In this document: positions 53,908 through 62,713 of the stretch, in pieces | Layout: every line of letters begins with the position of its first letter | Numbering within the stretch: position 1 is the stretch's first letter | Made by a program: the position numbers and the translations under genes | The notes under the pieces: generated by a model | What the model was told of the DNA's origin: nothing | Databases searched by the model: none | The model's input: only the letters and a program-made list of their open reading frames with translations | From: Desulfuromonadales bacterium | GTDB taxonomy: Bacteria; Desulfobacterota; Desulfuromonadia; Desulfuromonadales; Syntrophotaleaceae | Assembly (NCBI GenBank): GCA_013619105.1 | Contig: JABXKU010000007.1 | Coordinates: 1 to 64,000, forward strand | Direction of reading: 5' to 3' | DNA: 64,000 nt

Positions 53908-54498
53908 ATGCCACGCAGCGCGACGATCGATCGGCACACCGCAGAAACCCAGATTCATCTGACTTTGTCCCTGGACGGCTCCGGCCAAGGAGACATCGCC
54001 ACGTCGGTTCCCTTTCTCGATCACATGCTGGTCCTGTTGACCCGCCATGGCTTTTTCGATCTCACAGTGCAGGCCCAAGGGGATGTGCAGGTTGATGCTC
54101 ATCACACCGTCGAAGATCTCGGCATTTGTCTTGGTGAAGCTTTTAAAAAGGCGATCGGTGATAAACAGGGGATGCGTCGTTATGGTCGCTGTACCATGCC
54201 CATGCACGAAGCTCTGGCCACGGTTGACATCGATTTTTCTGGGCGCCCCTGTTTGGTATTCAATGTCGAGTTGCCCAAGGCCAAGGTCGGCGATTTCGAT
54301 GTAGAACTGACTGAAGAATTTTTCGTTGCCTTTTGCAACCATGCTGGGATTAACCTACATATTAACCTGGCTTACGGAAGCAACCTACATCATATCATCG
54401 AGGCGATCTTCAAGGCCTTTGGCCGCGCTCTCGATGAGGCTACCGGCTGCGACGAGCGCGTCATCGGAGTTATGTCGAGCAAAGGAAAGCTGGAATAA
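53908..54498 (+). CDS. hisB: Imidazoleglycerol-phosphate dehydratase
   Basis: HisB dehydrates imidazole glycerol phosphate. The manganese-binding motifs [17 protein letters not shown] and [18 protein letters not shown] are both present. The 196-residue protein is the single-domain form without histidinol phosphatase, so that step needs another enzyme. The gene is 54 bases after hisD and one base from hisH. Confidence 0.97.
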   Translation: MPRSATIDRHTAETQIHLTLSLDGSGQGDIATSVPFLDHMLVLLTRHGFFDLTVQAQGDVQVDAHHTVEDLGICLGEAFKKAIGDKQGMRRYGRCTMPMHEALATVDIDFSGRPCLVFNVELPKAKVGDFDVELTEEFFVAFCNHAGINLHINLAYGSNLHHIIEAIFKAFGRALDEATGCDERVIGVMSSKGKLE

Positions 54499-54499
54499 T

Positions 54500-55120
54500 A
54501 TGATCACCATCATTGACTATGGTATGGGCAATCTGCGCAGCGTGCAGAAGGGCTTTGAAAAGGTCGGCTTTAGTGCCGAGGTGACCGATGATCCGCGGGT
54601 GGTAGAGCGGGCCGACCGACTGGTCCTGCCCGGAGTCGGGGCTTTCAAGGATTGTATGGACAATCTGCGTCAGGGAGATTTCATTGACGCCATTCATAAC
54701 CATATCGCCAGCGAGCGGCCCTTTCTCGGTATCTGTCTCGGACTGCAACTGCTGTTTAGCGAAAGCGAAGAGTTCGGCTGCCATCAGGGCCTTGGGATCA
54801 TTCCCGGCAAGGTGCGGCGTTTTGCCGATGACCTGCAGTGGGAGGGAGAGCGCCTCAAGGTTCCCCATATGGGCTGGAACCAGGTCGCCATTGAGCGTCC
54901 CTCGCCGCTGATGCGCGGGATCGACAAAGGCGCGTCGGTTTACTTTGTTCACTCTTACTATGTCGACCCTGTTGATGATTCTGTGGTGGCTACTACCACC
55001 GACTACGGTCAGCCTTTCTGTTCCAGTATCTGGCGCGACAACGTTATGGCTACCCAATTTCATCCGGAAAAGAGTCAGCAGGTGGGTCTGCATATTTTGA
55101 AGAATTTTGGAGAATTGTAA
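54500..55120 (+). CDS. hisH: Imidazole glycerol phosphate synthase, glutamine amidotransferase subunit
   Basis: HisH frees ammonia from glutamine and passes it to HisF. The nucleophile Cys lies in FLGICLGLQLLF, and the catalytic His and Glu in ATQFHPEKSQ. I choose the ATG at 54500 (MITIIDYGMGNL), one base after the hisB stop; the track frame extends further upstream as a shadow. HisA follows immediately. Confidence 0.97.
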   Translation: MITIIDYGMGNLRSVQKGFEKVGFSAEVTDDPRVVERADRLVLPGVGAFKDCMDNLRQGDFIDAIHNHIASERPFLGICLGLQLLFSESEEFGCHQGLGIIPGKVRRFADDLQWEGERLKVPHMGWNQVAIERPSPLMRGIDKGASVYFVHSYYVDPVDDSVVATTTDYGQPFCSSIWRDNVMATQFHPEKSQQVGLHILKNFGEL

Positions 55121-55852
55121 ATGATTGTTATTCCTGCCATCGATTTAAAGGAAGGGCGCTGTGTTCGTCTCGAACAGGGCCTTATGGACAAGGATACTGT
55201 CTATAGCGACGATCCTGCCGGTCAGGCTCTGTCCTGGCAAGAGCAAGGGGGAGAGTTGCTGCATATCGTCGATCTCGACGGCGCTTTTGCCGGTGTGCCC
55301 CGTAATCGCGAGGCGATTCGGGCCATTGTCGAGGCGGTATCCATGCCCACAGAACTGGGCGGTGGTATCCGCGACTTGGCCACCATCGAGGCTTACCTTG
55401 AGCTGGGTGTCAGCCGAGTGATTCTCGGTACCGTAGCCAAGGAAAATCCGGCTTTGGTGGCCGAGGCCTGTCGCCTCTTTCCGGGTCAAATTGTGGTTGG
55501 CATCGATGCCAAAGACGGTCTGGTGGCGGTACGGGGCTGGGCCGATGTGACCGAAAAGTTGGCCACAGAAATGGCTAAAGAGATGGAAGGTTTCGGTGTT
55601 GAGGCCATCATCTACACCGATATCGCCCGCGACGGCATGATGCAGGGGCCGAATATTGAGGCGACCCGTCAGCTAGCCGAAGCCATTAGTGTGCCGGTCA
55701 TCGCTTCCGGAGGGGTTTCGTCTCTCGATGACATCGCCCGCCTGATGACTGTTGAAGCGTCCGGGGTGACCGGGGTGATCACCGGTAAGGCGATTTATAC
55801 CGGTAGCCTCGATCTGCGCGAAGCGGTCACGTTGACGCGTCGCGGACGTTGA
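55121..55852 (+). CDS. hisA: ProFAR isomerase
   Basis: HisA isomerises ProFAR to PRFAR on a TIM barrel. The paired aspartates are Asp8 in [20 protein letters not shown] and the later [17 protein letters not shown]. The length of 243 residues is normal. It starts at the base after the hisH stop and is followed by hisF after a 64-base gap. Confidence 0.97.
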   Translation: MIVIPAIDLKEGRCVRLEQGLMDKDTVYSDDPAGQALSWQEQGGELLHIVDLDGAFAGVPRNREAIRAIVEAVSMPTELGGGIRDLATIEAYLELGVSRVILGTVAKENPALVAEACRLFPGQIVVGIDAKDGLVAVRGWADVTEKLATEMAKEMEGFGVEAIIYTDIARDGMMQGPNIEATRQLAEAISVPVIASGGVSSLDDIARLMTVEASGVTGVITGKAIYTGSLDLREAVTLTRRGR

Positions 55853-55916
55853 TTAAAAAATAAGCTACGCGCCCTTGTAATGGCGAAGAACCATTCTTAT
55901 CTTTGCAGGATAACCA

Positions 55917-56684
55917 ATGCTGAGTAAACGAATCATACCTTGTCTTGACGTTAAGGACGGCCGGGTGGTCAAGGGAGTCCAGTTTGTCGGCTTGCGCGAT
56001 GCTGGCGATCCGGTGGAGGCGGCCGAGATTTATTGCGCCCAAGGCGCTGATGAGTTGACCTTCCTCGATATCACCGCTTCAAGTGACAAGCGTAATATCA
56101 TTCTCGACGTGGTGTCCCGTACCGCTGAGCGGGTATTTATGCCCCTCACTGTGGGCGGCGGCATTCGCGAAATCGCCGATATCCGCAATCTGCTTAATGC
56201 CGGGGCGGATAAGGTCACTATCAACACGGCTGCTGTTTACCGTCCCGAATTTGTTCGCGAAGCTGCCGAGCGGTTTGGCTCTCAATGTATTGTGGTGGCC
56301 ATCGACGCGCGCCGGGTGCCAGGGTCCGATCCTCAACGCTGGGAAGTCTATACCCACGGTGGTCGCACACCGACAGACATCGACGCCATCGACTGGGCAG
56401 AACGCATGCAGGCCTACGGCGCCGGCGAGATCATGCTTACTAGCATGGATTGCGATGGCACCAAGGACGGCTACGACCTGCCGTTGACCCGTGCGGTCAG
56501 TGACCGGGTGCGAATTCCGGTTATCGCCTCTGGTGGTGTCGGCAACCTCGAGCATATCCACGAGGGACTGACCGAAGGCGGGGCCAGTGCCGCATTGGCG
56601 GCGAGTATCTTTCATTTCCGTGAATACACCATCCGCGAGTGCAAAGAATATTTGCTCAAGCGGGGCGTTCCAGCCCGATTATAA
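55917..56684 (+). CDS. hisF: Imidazole glycerol phosphate synthase, cyclase subunit
   Basis: HisF closes the imidazole ring using ammonia from His[21 protein letters not shown] holds the catalytic Asp11, and later [22 protein letters not shown] holds Asp130, both conserved. The length of 255 residues is normal. The ATG has AGGA upstream. Confidence 0.97.
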   Translation: MLSKRIIPCLDVKDGRVVKGVQFVGLRDAGDPVEAAEIYCAQGADELTFLDITASSDKRNIILDVVSRTAERVFMPLTVGGGIREIADIRNLLNAGADKVTINTAAVYRPEFVREAAERFGSQCIVVAIDARRVPGSDPQRWEVYTHGGRTPTDIDAIDWAERMQAYGAGEIMLTSMDCDGTKDGYDLPLTRAVSDRVRIPVIASGGVGNLEHIHEGLTEGGASAALAASIFHFREYTIRECKEYLLKRGVPARL

Positions 56685-56701
56685 GGGCTCGGGGAGGAAC
56701 C

Positions 56702-57358
56702 ATGGCTCTTGTGGAACAAGTTCAATTCGATAAGGACGGTCTGGTGCCGGCCGTGGTGCGCGATGCCGCCAGCGGCGCGGTGCTGATGCTGTCGCACCTC
56801 AACGCCGAAGCCTTAGCCAAAACTGAATCCAGCGGTGTGCTACATCGGTATTCTCGCTCCAAGGGGACGGTAGTGGCGCCCGATGAGGATGCGCCTGAGG
56901 TGGTTTGTGAAGCACGTATGAGTTGTTCCGGTGACTGTCTGCTGCTGTCCATTAAAGTGCAGGATAAGACTCCCGACTGCTTCTCCACCGTGCTCTGGCA
57001 GGATCAAGAGGGGATGCCCGCTAAGGCGAATATCCTGGATGACGTCTATCGCATTGTGCAGCAACGGCGAAGCCAGCCCGCTGACCAGTCGTATGTCGCC
57101 TCCCTGTTTGCCAAGGGGCTCGACAAGATTCTCGGCAAGATCGGTGAAGAAGCGACAGAAACGGCCGTAGCCGGCAAGGGTGGCGATCCTGAAGAAGTGG
57201 TCTCTGAAACGGCGGACCTGTTTTTTCACGTGTTGGTGCTGCTCGGCTATTACGATCTGCCTCCGCAGCGTGTTTATGATGAACTGAACCGCCGCTTCGG
57301 GGTCTCTGGACTGACCGAAAAGGCGAGTCGCAGCCAGCAGAGTGACGTCACTCAGTAG
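56702..57358 (+). CDS. hisIE: HisIE bifunctional-type protein with a degenerate HisI half
   Basis: The N-terminal half has HisI fold features ([29 protein letters not shown]), the cyclohydrolase. The usual WxKGETSGN loop is replaced by [12 protein letters not shown]. The metal-binding DCDxD reads SCSGD, and one of the two cysteines of the CHxGxxSCF stretch is missing (PDCFSTVLW). The C-terminal half is a good HisE ([27 protein letters not shown]), the pyrophosphohydrolase. The ATG at 56702 has GGGAGG. The cyclohydrolase activity is probably lost, so another HisI is likely elsewhere. Confidence 0.85.
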   Translation: MALVEQVQFDKDGLVPAVVRDAASGAVLMLSHLNAEALAKTESSGVLHRYSRSKGTVVAPDEDAPEVVCEARMSCSGDCLLLSIKVQDKTPDCFSTVLWQDQEGMPAKANILDDVYRIVQQRRSQPADQSYVASLFAKGLDKILGKIGEEATETAVAGKGGDPEEVVSETADLFFHVLVLLGYYDLPPQRVYDELNRRFGVSGLTEKASRSQQSDVTQ

Positions 57359-57385
57359 GCTGGATTTCGGTGTTTTATTCATTAC

Positions 57386-57425
57386 GAGGGGACCGGTTGA
57401 CCGGTCGCCTCTTTGTGCTTTTCCT
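57386..57425 (+). terminator. Hairpin after hisIE
   Basis: GAGGGGACCGGT and ACCGGTCGCCTC form a 12-bp stem with a mismatch, followed by TTTGTGCTTTT. It lies between hisIE and yqeY, and may end the his operon or be partial read-through. Confidence 0.6.
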
Positions 57426-57448
57426 ACCCAGTGAGGATTAACGGGCTG

Positions 57449-57895
57449 ATGAGTCTCAAACAACAATTGACCGATGCCATGAAAGAGGCCATGAAGGCCA
57501 AGGCCAGCGAACGCCTAAGCACCATTCGGCTGATTCGCTCTGCTATCAAAAACCGCGAGATCGACACCCGCGAGGAACTCGGCGATCCGGAAGTCATCGC
57601 CATTCTCGGTACCTTGGTTAAGCAACGCAAGGAGTCGGCTCAGATCTATCGCGACAACGAGCGTTTGGATCTGGCCGGAAAAGAAGAATCCGAGCTGTTG
57701 ATACTGCAGGAGTTTCTGCCCGAACCTCTGAATGACGAGGAATTGGTAGCCTTGATCGATGAAATCGTCAGCGAACTTGGAGCCACCTCCATGCGCGATA
57801 TGGGGCCGGTGATGAAGTTAGTTGGCGAGCGAGCCCAAGGCCGCGCTGATGGCAAGAAGGCCAGCGGTTTAGTAAAGGCACGACTGGCCGGTTGA
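57449..57895 (+). CDS. GatB/YqeY-domain protein
   Basis: The 148-residue protein (MSLKQQLTDAMKEAMKAKASERLSTIRLIRSAIKN, ILQEFLPEPLNDEELVALI, GRADGKKASGLVKARL) is the YqeY family, a helical bundle plus a domain like that of the GatB C-terminus, which may bind tRNA. Its exact role is unknown. I take the ATG at 57449, as the extra frame to 57413 has no support. In many bacteria it is found near rpsU and dnaG; rpsU is absent here. cvpA follows after 22 bases. Confidence 0.93.
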   Translation: MSLKQQLTDAMKEAMKAKASERLSTIRLIRSAIKNREIDTREELGDPEVIAILGTLVKQRKESAQIYRDNERLDLAGKEESELLILQEFLPEPLNDEELVALIDEIVSELGATSMRDMGPVMKLVGERAQGRADGKKASGLVKARLAG

Positions 57896-57917
57896 TCGAA
57901 GCACTATTGGCATTATT

Positions 57918-58460
57918 ATGAATCTAATTGATATCGCTATTCTGCTCTTGCTGGCCTGCTTCACTCTCAAGGGATTGTTGCGCGGTCTTTTGCGGGAGCT
58001 ATGCTCCCTCTGCGGACTGTTTGGCGGTCTCTTTTTGGCCGTGCGTTATCATGCTCCATTGGCAGAGCTATTAATAGAACGCGTGACCTGGCCAAGCCAG
58101 TTGTGTGTGGTGATTGCCTTTGTTGCGCTGCTGTTGCTGACGGTGATTTTTTTTGGATTGCTAGGCTTTGTACTGTCCCGTTTCATCAAGTTGCTGTTCC
58201 TCGGCGGTTTCAACCGGGTGGCCGGTGCTTTGTTCGGTTTGGTTCAAGGCGGTCTGTTGCTGACCCTGGTTCTTTACGGCTTGAGTCTCAGTCCTTTGCC
58301 GCCGCAAGTTGGTGATTTGTTTAAACAGTCTCAGTTAGCGCCGCCGCTAGTTCGGTTTGGCGATACCCTGCTACATCAAGGCGGCCAAGTGTTGCAGCAA
58401 CAAACGGCGGCGAAACCCGTAGCTGCCGGTAACACCTTGCAATCGCCAGGGAACCGATGA
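57918..58460 (+). CDS. cvpA: CvpA-family membrane protein
   Basis: The 180-residue protein has about four membrane helices and the CvpA pattern (LIDIAILLLLACFTLKGLLRGLLRELCSLCGLFGGLFLAVRYHAP, and GGFNRVAGALFGLVQGGLLLTLVLYG). CvpA is linked to colicin V secretion and envelope integrity in other bacteria. It ends with a soluble Gln-rich tail and overlaps mutS2 by four bases (ATGA). Confidence 0.9.
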   Translation: MNLIDIAILLLLACFTLKGLLRGLLRELCSLCGLFGGLFLAVRYHAPLAELLIERVTWPSQLCVVIAFVALLLLTVIFFGLLGFVLSRFIKLLFLGGFNRVAGALFGLVQGGLLLTLVLYGLSLSPLPPQVGDLFKQSQLAPPLVRFGDTLLHQGGQVLQQQTAAKPVAAGNTLQSPGNR

Positions 58461-60826
58461 GTATAGAAACTCTGCGGGTACTTGAGTACGATAAGGTTCG
58501 TAGCCTGCTGGCTCGTTTTACCTCTACCGTACCAGGGCGTGAATTGGCTCTGGAACTTCAACCGTTGTCTGAAAAGACAGCAGTTTCCGAGGCCTTGGCT
58601 GAAGTGGGTGAGATGTGTCAGTTGCTGGAGCAGGTCGGCCGGCCGCCCGTAGGGGCTTGTCGCGACCTGGTGCCGGCGCTGCGTCAGCTAAGTACCGAGG
58701 GGGTTTGGCTGCCAGCTGAGCAGTTGCTTGAGGTACAAAGTAGTCTAGATGCGGCTCACGACTGTCGTCGGTATCTGGCCGAACGGCCGCAGTGGCCACT
58801 GCTTTCGAGTCTGGCCCTCGGTCTGCAACCCTGCGCGGCATTGCGGCGTGAAATTGCCGAAAGCATCGGCTCGCGAGGAGAAATTCTCGATAGCGCGTCC
58901 TTTGAGCTGGGAGATTTACGTTATCAGTTGCGCCGTTTGCGGGAACGGATTCGCAAGGTTCTCGAAGAACTGCTGTTGTCCGATCGCTACGAGGGGGTTT
59001 TTCAGGACCGGTTGGTGACTGAGCGCAACGGACGTTATGTGGTGCCTGTAAAGGCAGATCATCGTGGCCGGCTCAAAGGGTTCGTTCACGACGAATCATC
59101 CAGCGGTCAGACCCTGTTCGTTGAACCGACCGCGGTGCTCGACAAAAACAATGAACTGCAGGCCTTGCAGCGAGCTGAACAGCGAGAGCTGGAACGCATT
59201 CTGCGCCGATTGGCAGACGGTGTGCGCCGCCATAGTGAAGCGCTGAGGGACAATCAGCGAATTCTGGCACGTCTTGATTTACGCGCTGCTGCGGCCCGCT
59301 TTTCCCGCTTTAGCGACGGGGCTGCGCCCCAGTTAGTAGACATACCGCTCATCGAACTGAAGGGCGCCCGTCATCCCCTGCTGCTATTTGAGGCTGATGG
59401 CACTCCGGTCCCAGATCAGGCGGTGGCCATCGATGTGCTGTTGTCTGCCGATAAAGATACCCTGGTCATCAGTGGTCCCAATACCGGCGGCAAGAGCGTT
59501 GCGTTAAAAACCGCTGGTCTGTTGGTGTTGATGGTTCGGTCCGGACTGCATGTGCCCTGTCGACCCGAAAGCCGCCTCTTTTTGTTCGAAGAGGTTTTCG
59601 CCGATATCGGTGATGAGCAGAGTATTGAGCAGGGCCTGTCGACTTTTTCTGGCCATTTGAGCCGCATGCGCCAGATTCTGGAGCAGGCTAATCGTTGCTC
59701 GCTGGTACTCCTCGACGAGGCCGGCACCGGCACCGATCCGACTGAAGGCGCGGCTCTGGCCATGGCGGTACTCGACGAATTACGTGGTGTTGGCGCCAAG
59801 ACCTTAGTGACCACCCATCTGAATCTGGTCAAGGGTTATGCTCTACTGGAATCGCGGGTGGAGAATGCTGCCGTCGAGTTTGACGAACAGACCCTGCAGC
59901 CGACCTATCGCTTGCATTACGGTATTCCCGGTGCGAGTAAGGCGTTTACCATCGCCCGCAGGCTCGGTTTGCCCGAGACTTTACTGACCCGTGCCGAAGG
60001 TTATCTTGGCGAGGGCGAAAAGGCAGGGCTGGATCTGATCGAAAAGATCAATCAACAGCAACAGGATCTGTCCCGGCGGCTCGAAGATGCCGAGCAATTG
60101 CAAAAGTTAGCACGTCTTGAACGGGCCAAGCGCAAGCAGTTGCTGGAAGAACTTGAAGGGCAGCGCCAGGCACTGCTCGATAAAGCTCGTCGGCGTGGTG
60201 AAGGACTGGTCCGAGAGGCTGAAGATAATATTAAGCGCCTGTTCAAGGATTTGCGGCAGGAAGCACCCGATGTTGCTGGCCAAGCGCGAGTGACCGGGGA
60301 ACTGCGTCAGGTTCGTGAGGCGATGCGGCCCGCTTCGATAGCTAAACCGCAGTCCACTTCGGCCCCCAAAGAAGTAGCTGTGGGCGAATTACTGCACATA
60401 CCCGCTCTGGCCAGCGAAGGCGAGGTGGTGCGGGTTGCCGGCGGACAGGTCGAACTTTCGGTGCAAGGCAAAAAGCTTCGCTTGTCGCTGAGTTCTTTGG
60501 AACAGTTTCAGCCGCGCCGTTTTGCCCGGCGCAAAAGTGACGGTGGTCAGGTGCGCAACCGAGTAGAACGGGAGGCCGCCCATAGCCGTCTGCTGTTGAT
60601 CGGTAAGCGGGTCGATGAAGCTATGGCGTTACTCGATCGTTTTGTCGATGATGCCCTGCTACAAGGGCTCTCTGAGCTGGAAGTTGTACACGGTTGTGGT
60701 GAAGGCATTCTGCGGCGAGCCGTACGGGAGTTTCTGGCCGGCCATCGCGAGGTGGTTGCTTTTCATGCGGCCGATCTGGCAGGGGGCGGCAACAATGTGA
60801 CCATTGTCCAGTTGAGAAGTGTATGA
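58457..60826 (+). CDS. mutS2: Endonuclease/ATPase MutS2
   Basis: MutS2 is a MutS-like ATPase that suppresses recombination and rescues collided ribosomes. The ATPase has the P-loop GPNTGGKSVALKTAGL, Walker B LVLLDEAGTGTDP and switch TTHLNLVKGYA. It carries a C-terminal Smr domain, but the usual LDLRG motif reads LLLIGKR and the HGxG loop reads HGCGEG, so its nuclease activity may differ. The 789-residue length is standard. It overlaps cvpA and dnaG by four bases each. Confidence 0.95.
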   Translation: MSIETLRVLEYDKVRSLLARFTSTVPGRELALELQPLSEKTAVSEALAEVGEMCQLLEQVGRPPVGACRDLVPALRQLSTEGVWLPAEQLLEVQSSLDAAHDCRRYLAERPQWPLLSSLALGLQPCAALRREIAESIGSRGEILDSASFELGDLRYQLRRLRERIRKVLEELLLSDRYEGVFQDRLVTERNGRYVVPVKADHRGRLKGFVHDESSSGQTLFVEPTAVLDKNNELQALQRAEQRELERILRRLADGVRRHSEALRDNQRILARLDLRAAAARFSRFSDGAAPQLVDIPLIELKGARHPLLLFEADGTPVPDQAVAIDVLLSADKDTLVISGPNTGGKSVALKTAGLLVLMVRSGLHVPCRPESRLFLFEEVFADIGDEQSIEQGLSTFSGHLSRMRQILEQANRCSLVLLDEAGTGTDPTEGAALAMAVLDELRGVGAKTLVTTHLNLVKGYALLESRVENAAVEFDEQTLQPTYRLHYGIPGASKAFTIARRLGLPETLLTRAEGYLGEGEKAGLDLIEKINQQQQDLSRRLEDAEQLQKLARLERAKRKQLLEELEGQRQALLDKARRRGEGLVREAEDNIKRLFKDLRQEAPDVAGQARVTGELRQVREAMRPASIAKPQSTSAPKEVAVGELLHIPALASEGEVVRVAGGQVELSVQGKKLRLSLSSLEQFQPRRFARRKSDGGQVRNRVEREAAHSRLLLIGKRVDEAMALLDRFVDDALLQGLSELEVVHGCGEGILRRAVREFLAGHREVVAFHAADLAGGGNNVTIVQLRSV

Positions 60827-62640
60827 CAGGACTAATTGGTGAAGACAAGATTCAGGAAATCCGCGAGCGCATCGACATTGTCGAGCTGGTCTCCTCTTAT
60901 CTGCCGCTGAAGCGTTCGGGGGCTAACCATTTAGGGTTGTGTCCTTTTCACAGCGAAAAGACCCCGTCCTTTAATGTCAACGCGCCGCGGCAGATATTTC
61001 ACTGTTTCGGCTGCGGAGTCGGCGGCGACGCCTTCTCTTTCGTCATGCGCATGGAAGGGTTAAGTTTTCCCGAAGCGTTACGGCGTCTCGCCGAACGAGC
61101 TGGGGTGGAGATCGAAGAAGAGCAACTGACACCGGCCGAAGAGCAGCAGCGCCAAGAGAAGGAGCGGCTGCTGCGGGTCAGCGAGGTCGCTGCTACCTTC
61201 TATCATCAGCAGCTGCTTGACGGTCCCAAGGGAGCCGAAGGCCGTCACTATTTACGACAGCGCGGGTATGAAGGGGAAACCGTTCGAGAATTTGGCCTGG
61301 GGTATGCCCCCGATGGCTGGCAGGCTCTGACTGAGCATTTGGCCGGCAAGGGTTTTGAGCCAAAATGGGCCCGAGATATACTTGGGCTGGTGCGGGTCGG
61401 TAACGATGGGCGGAGAGATTACGATCTGTTTCGCCGTCGGCTATTGTTTCCTATTCAGGATAGCCGCGGTCGGGTGGTGGCTTTCGGTGGTCGTGTACTT
61501 GACGACAGCTTGCCCAAATATATTAATTCGCCCGAGTCGCCCATCTATCACAAGGGGCAGATTCTCTATGGTCTTTATCAGGCCAAAGAGGCGATGCGAC
61601 ATAGTGAGACAGGAATTGTGGTCGAAGGATACTTCGATCAGCTGGCCCTCTATCGGGCTGGTTTTCAGAATGCCGTGGCGACTTGCGGTACGTCCCTGAC
61701 CGCCGAACATGCGCGGCTGCTCAAGCGTTATTGTAAAAAACTGCTGCTGTTCTTTGACCAAGACAAAGCCGGTCGTAAGGCGACCTTTCGCGCCATGGAA
61801 GTCCTTTTGGCCGAGGGGTTATCCGCATCGGTGGTCGAACTATCAGCCGATGAGGATCCTGATTCTTATTTGGCTGGTCATTCTGCCGAGGACCTACAGG
61901 TTGTTTTCGATCGGGCGCGGCCAGTATTGAAAGTATTTCTCGATCACTGCCTAGAGCTCCATGGTGACAGTATAGAAGGTAAGGTTCGGGCGGCCGAGGA
62001 GATGCTCGGAAAATTGCAACTGCTTCCGAGCGAACTGGAGCGGGATCTATATCTTAAGGAATTGGCCCAGCGTACGGGACTCGATGAAGAATTGCTTAAA
62101 AAGAAAGCGGGTTCTCGGCCAAAGGTGGTCACGTCCAAACCCAAGGTCGCTCAACCGCAGGTTGTTCCGCAGCCACAGAGGCCTCTAATGCGACCGACTG
62201 CCACCAAGGGTGGAGAATATAAGATCCAGGAATGCCTGTTGCATCTAATGAAGGTCAATAAAGAGATCCGCAGCAAGGTGGCAGCGGCGACCCCGGAGGC
62301 ACTGTTTGGCGACGACGACCGGCGAGCCATCGCTGCTGGCCTAATTAATAGCAGCTCTGATGAAGGCAAGTTGGATGAAGACCGGTTGCTGAATGGTTTA
62401 AACCAAGCCCAAAAGGCGATTCTATCGGGTATTATTGTAAAGGACGATGAGGCACTGGCTGAAGAGGGTGCTCGAATTTTTGAAGATTGTAAAAAAGCGA
62501 TGGGCCGTCACCAGCTAAAAGAGCGCTACCGGATCCTGCAAGAACAGATTCAGCAGGCTGAAAAGGCTGGTGATAGCGCGGCGTTGGCGACCTTACAGCG
62601 CGAGTCACTGGATGTATCGAAAAGGATCAAAAAACGGTAA
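60823..62640 (+). CDS. dnaG: DNA primase
   Basis: DnaG makes RNA primers for replication. The N-terminal zinc domain (LCPFHSEKTPSF...FHCFGCGVGGDAF), the catalytic TOPRIM core (GIVVEGYFDQLALYRAGF, LLLFFDQDKAGRKAT) and a C-terminal helicase-binding helical domain are all visible. The 605-residue length is normal. It overlaps mutS2 by four bases and lies 73 bases ahead of rpoD, in the classic macromolecular synthesis arrangement. Confidence 0.97.
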   Translation: MTGLIGEDKIQEIRERIDIVELVSSYLPLKRSGANHLGLCPFHSEKTPSFNVNAPRQIFHCFGCGVGGDAFSFVMRMEGLSFPEALRRLAERAGVEIEEEQLTPAEEQQRQEKERLLRVSEVAATFYHQQLLDGPKGAEGRHYLRQRGYEGETVREFGLGYAPDGWQALTEHLAGKGFEPKWARDILGLVRVGNDGRRDYDLFRRRLLFPIQDSRGRVVAFGGRVLDDSLPKYINSPESPIYHKGQILYGLYQAKEAMRHSETGIVVEGYFDQLALYRAGFQNAVATCGTSLTAEHARLLKRYCKKLLLFFDQDKAGRKATFRAMEVLLAEGLSASVVELSADEDPDSYLAGHSAEDLQVVFDRARPVLKVFLDHCLELHGDSIEGKVRAAEEMLGKLQLLPSELERDLYLKELAQRTGLDEELLKKKAGSRPKVVTSKPKVAQPQVVPQPQRPLMRPTATKGGEYKIQECLLHLMKVNKEIRSKVAAATPEALFGDDDRRAIAAGLINSSSDEGKLDEDRLLNGLNQAQKAILSGIIVKDDEALAEEGARIFEDCKKAMGRHQLKERYRILQEQIQQAEKAGDSAALATLQRESLDVSKRIKKR

Positions 62641-62713
62641 ATAACGACATTTTGTTCAGATATGAAACAACCCTATTTCCGGTCAACGGAAATCGAGAGG
62701 AGAAAAAACGCAC

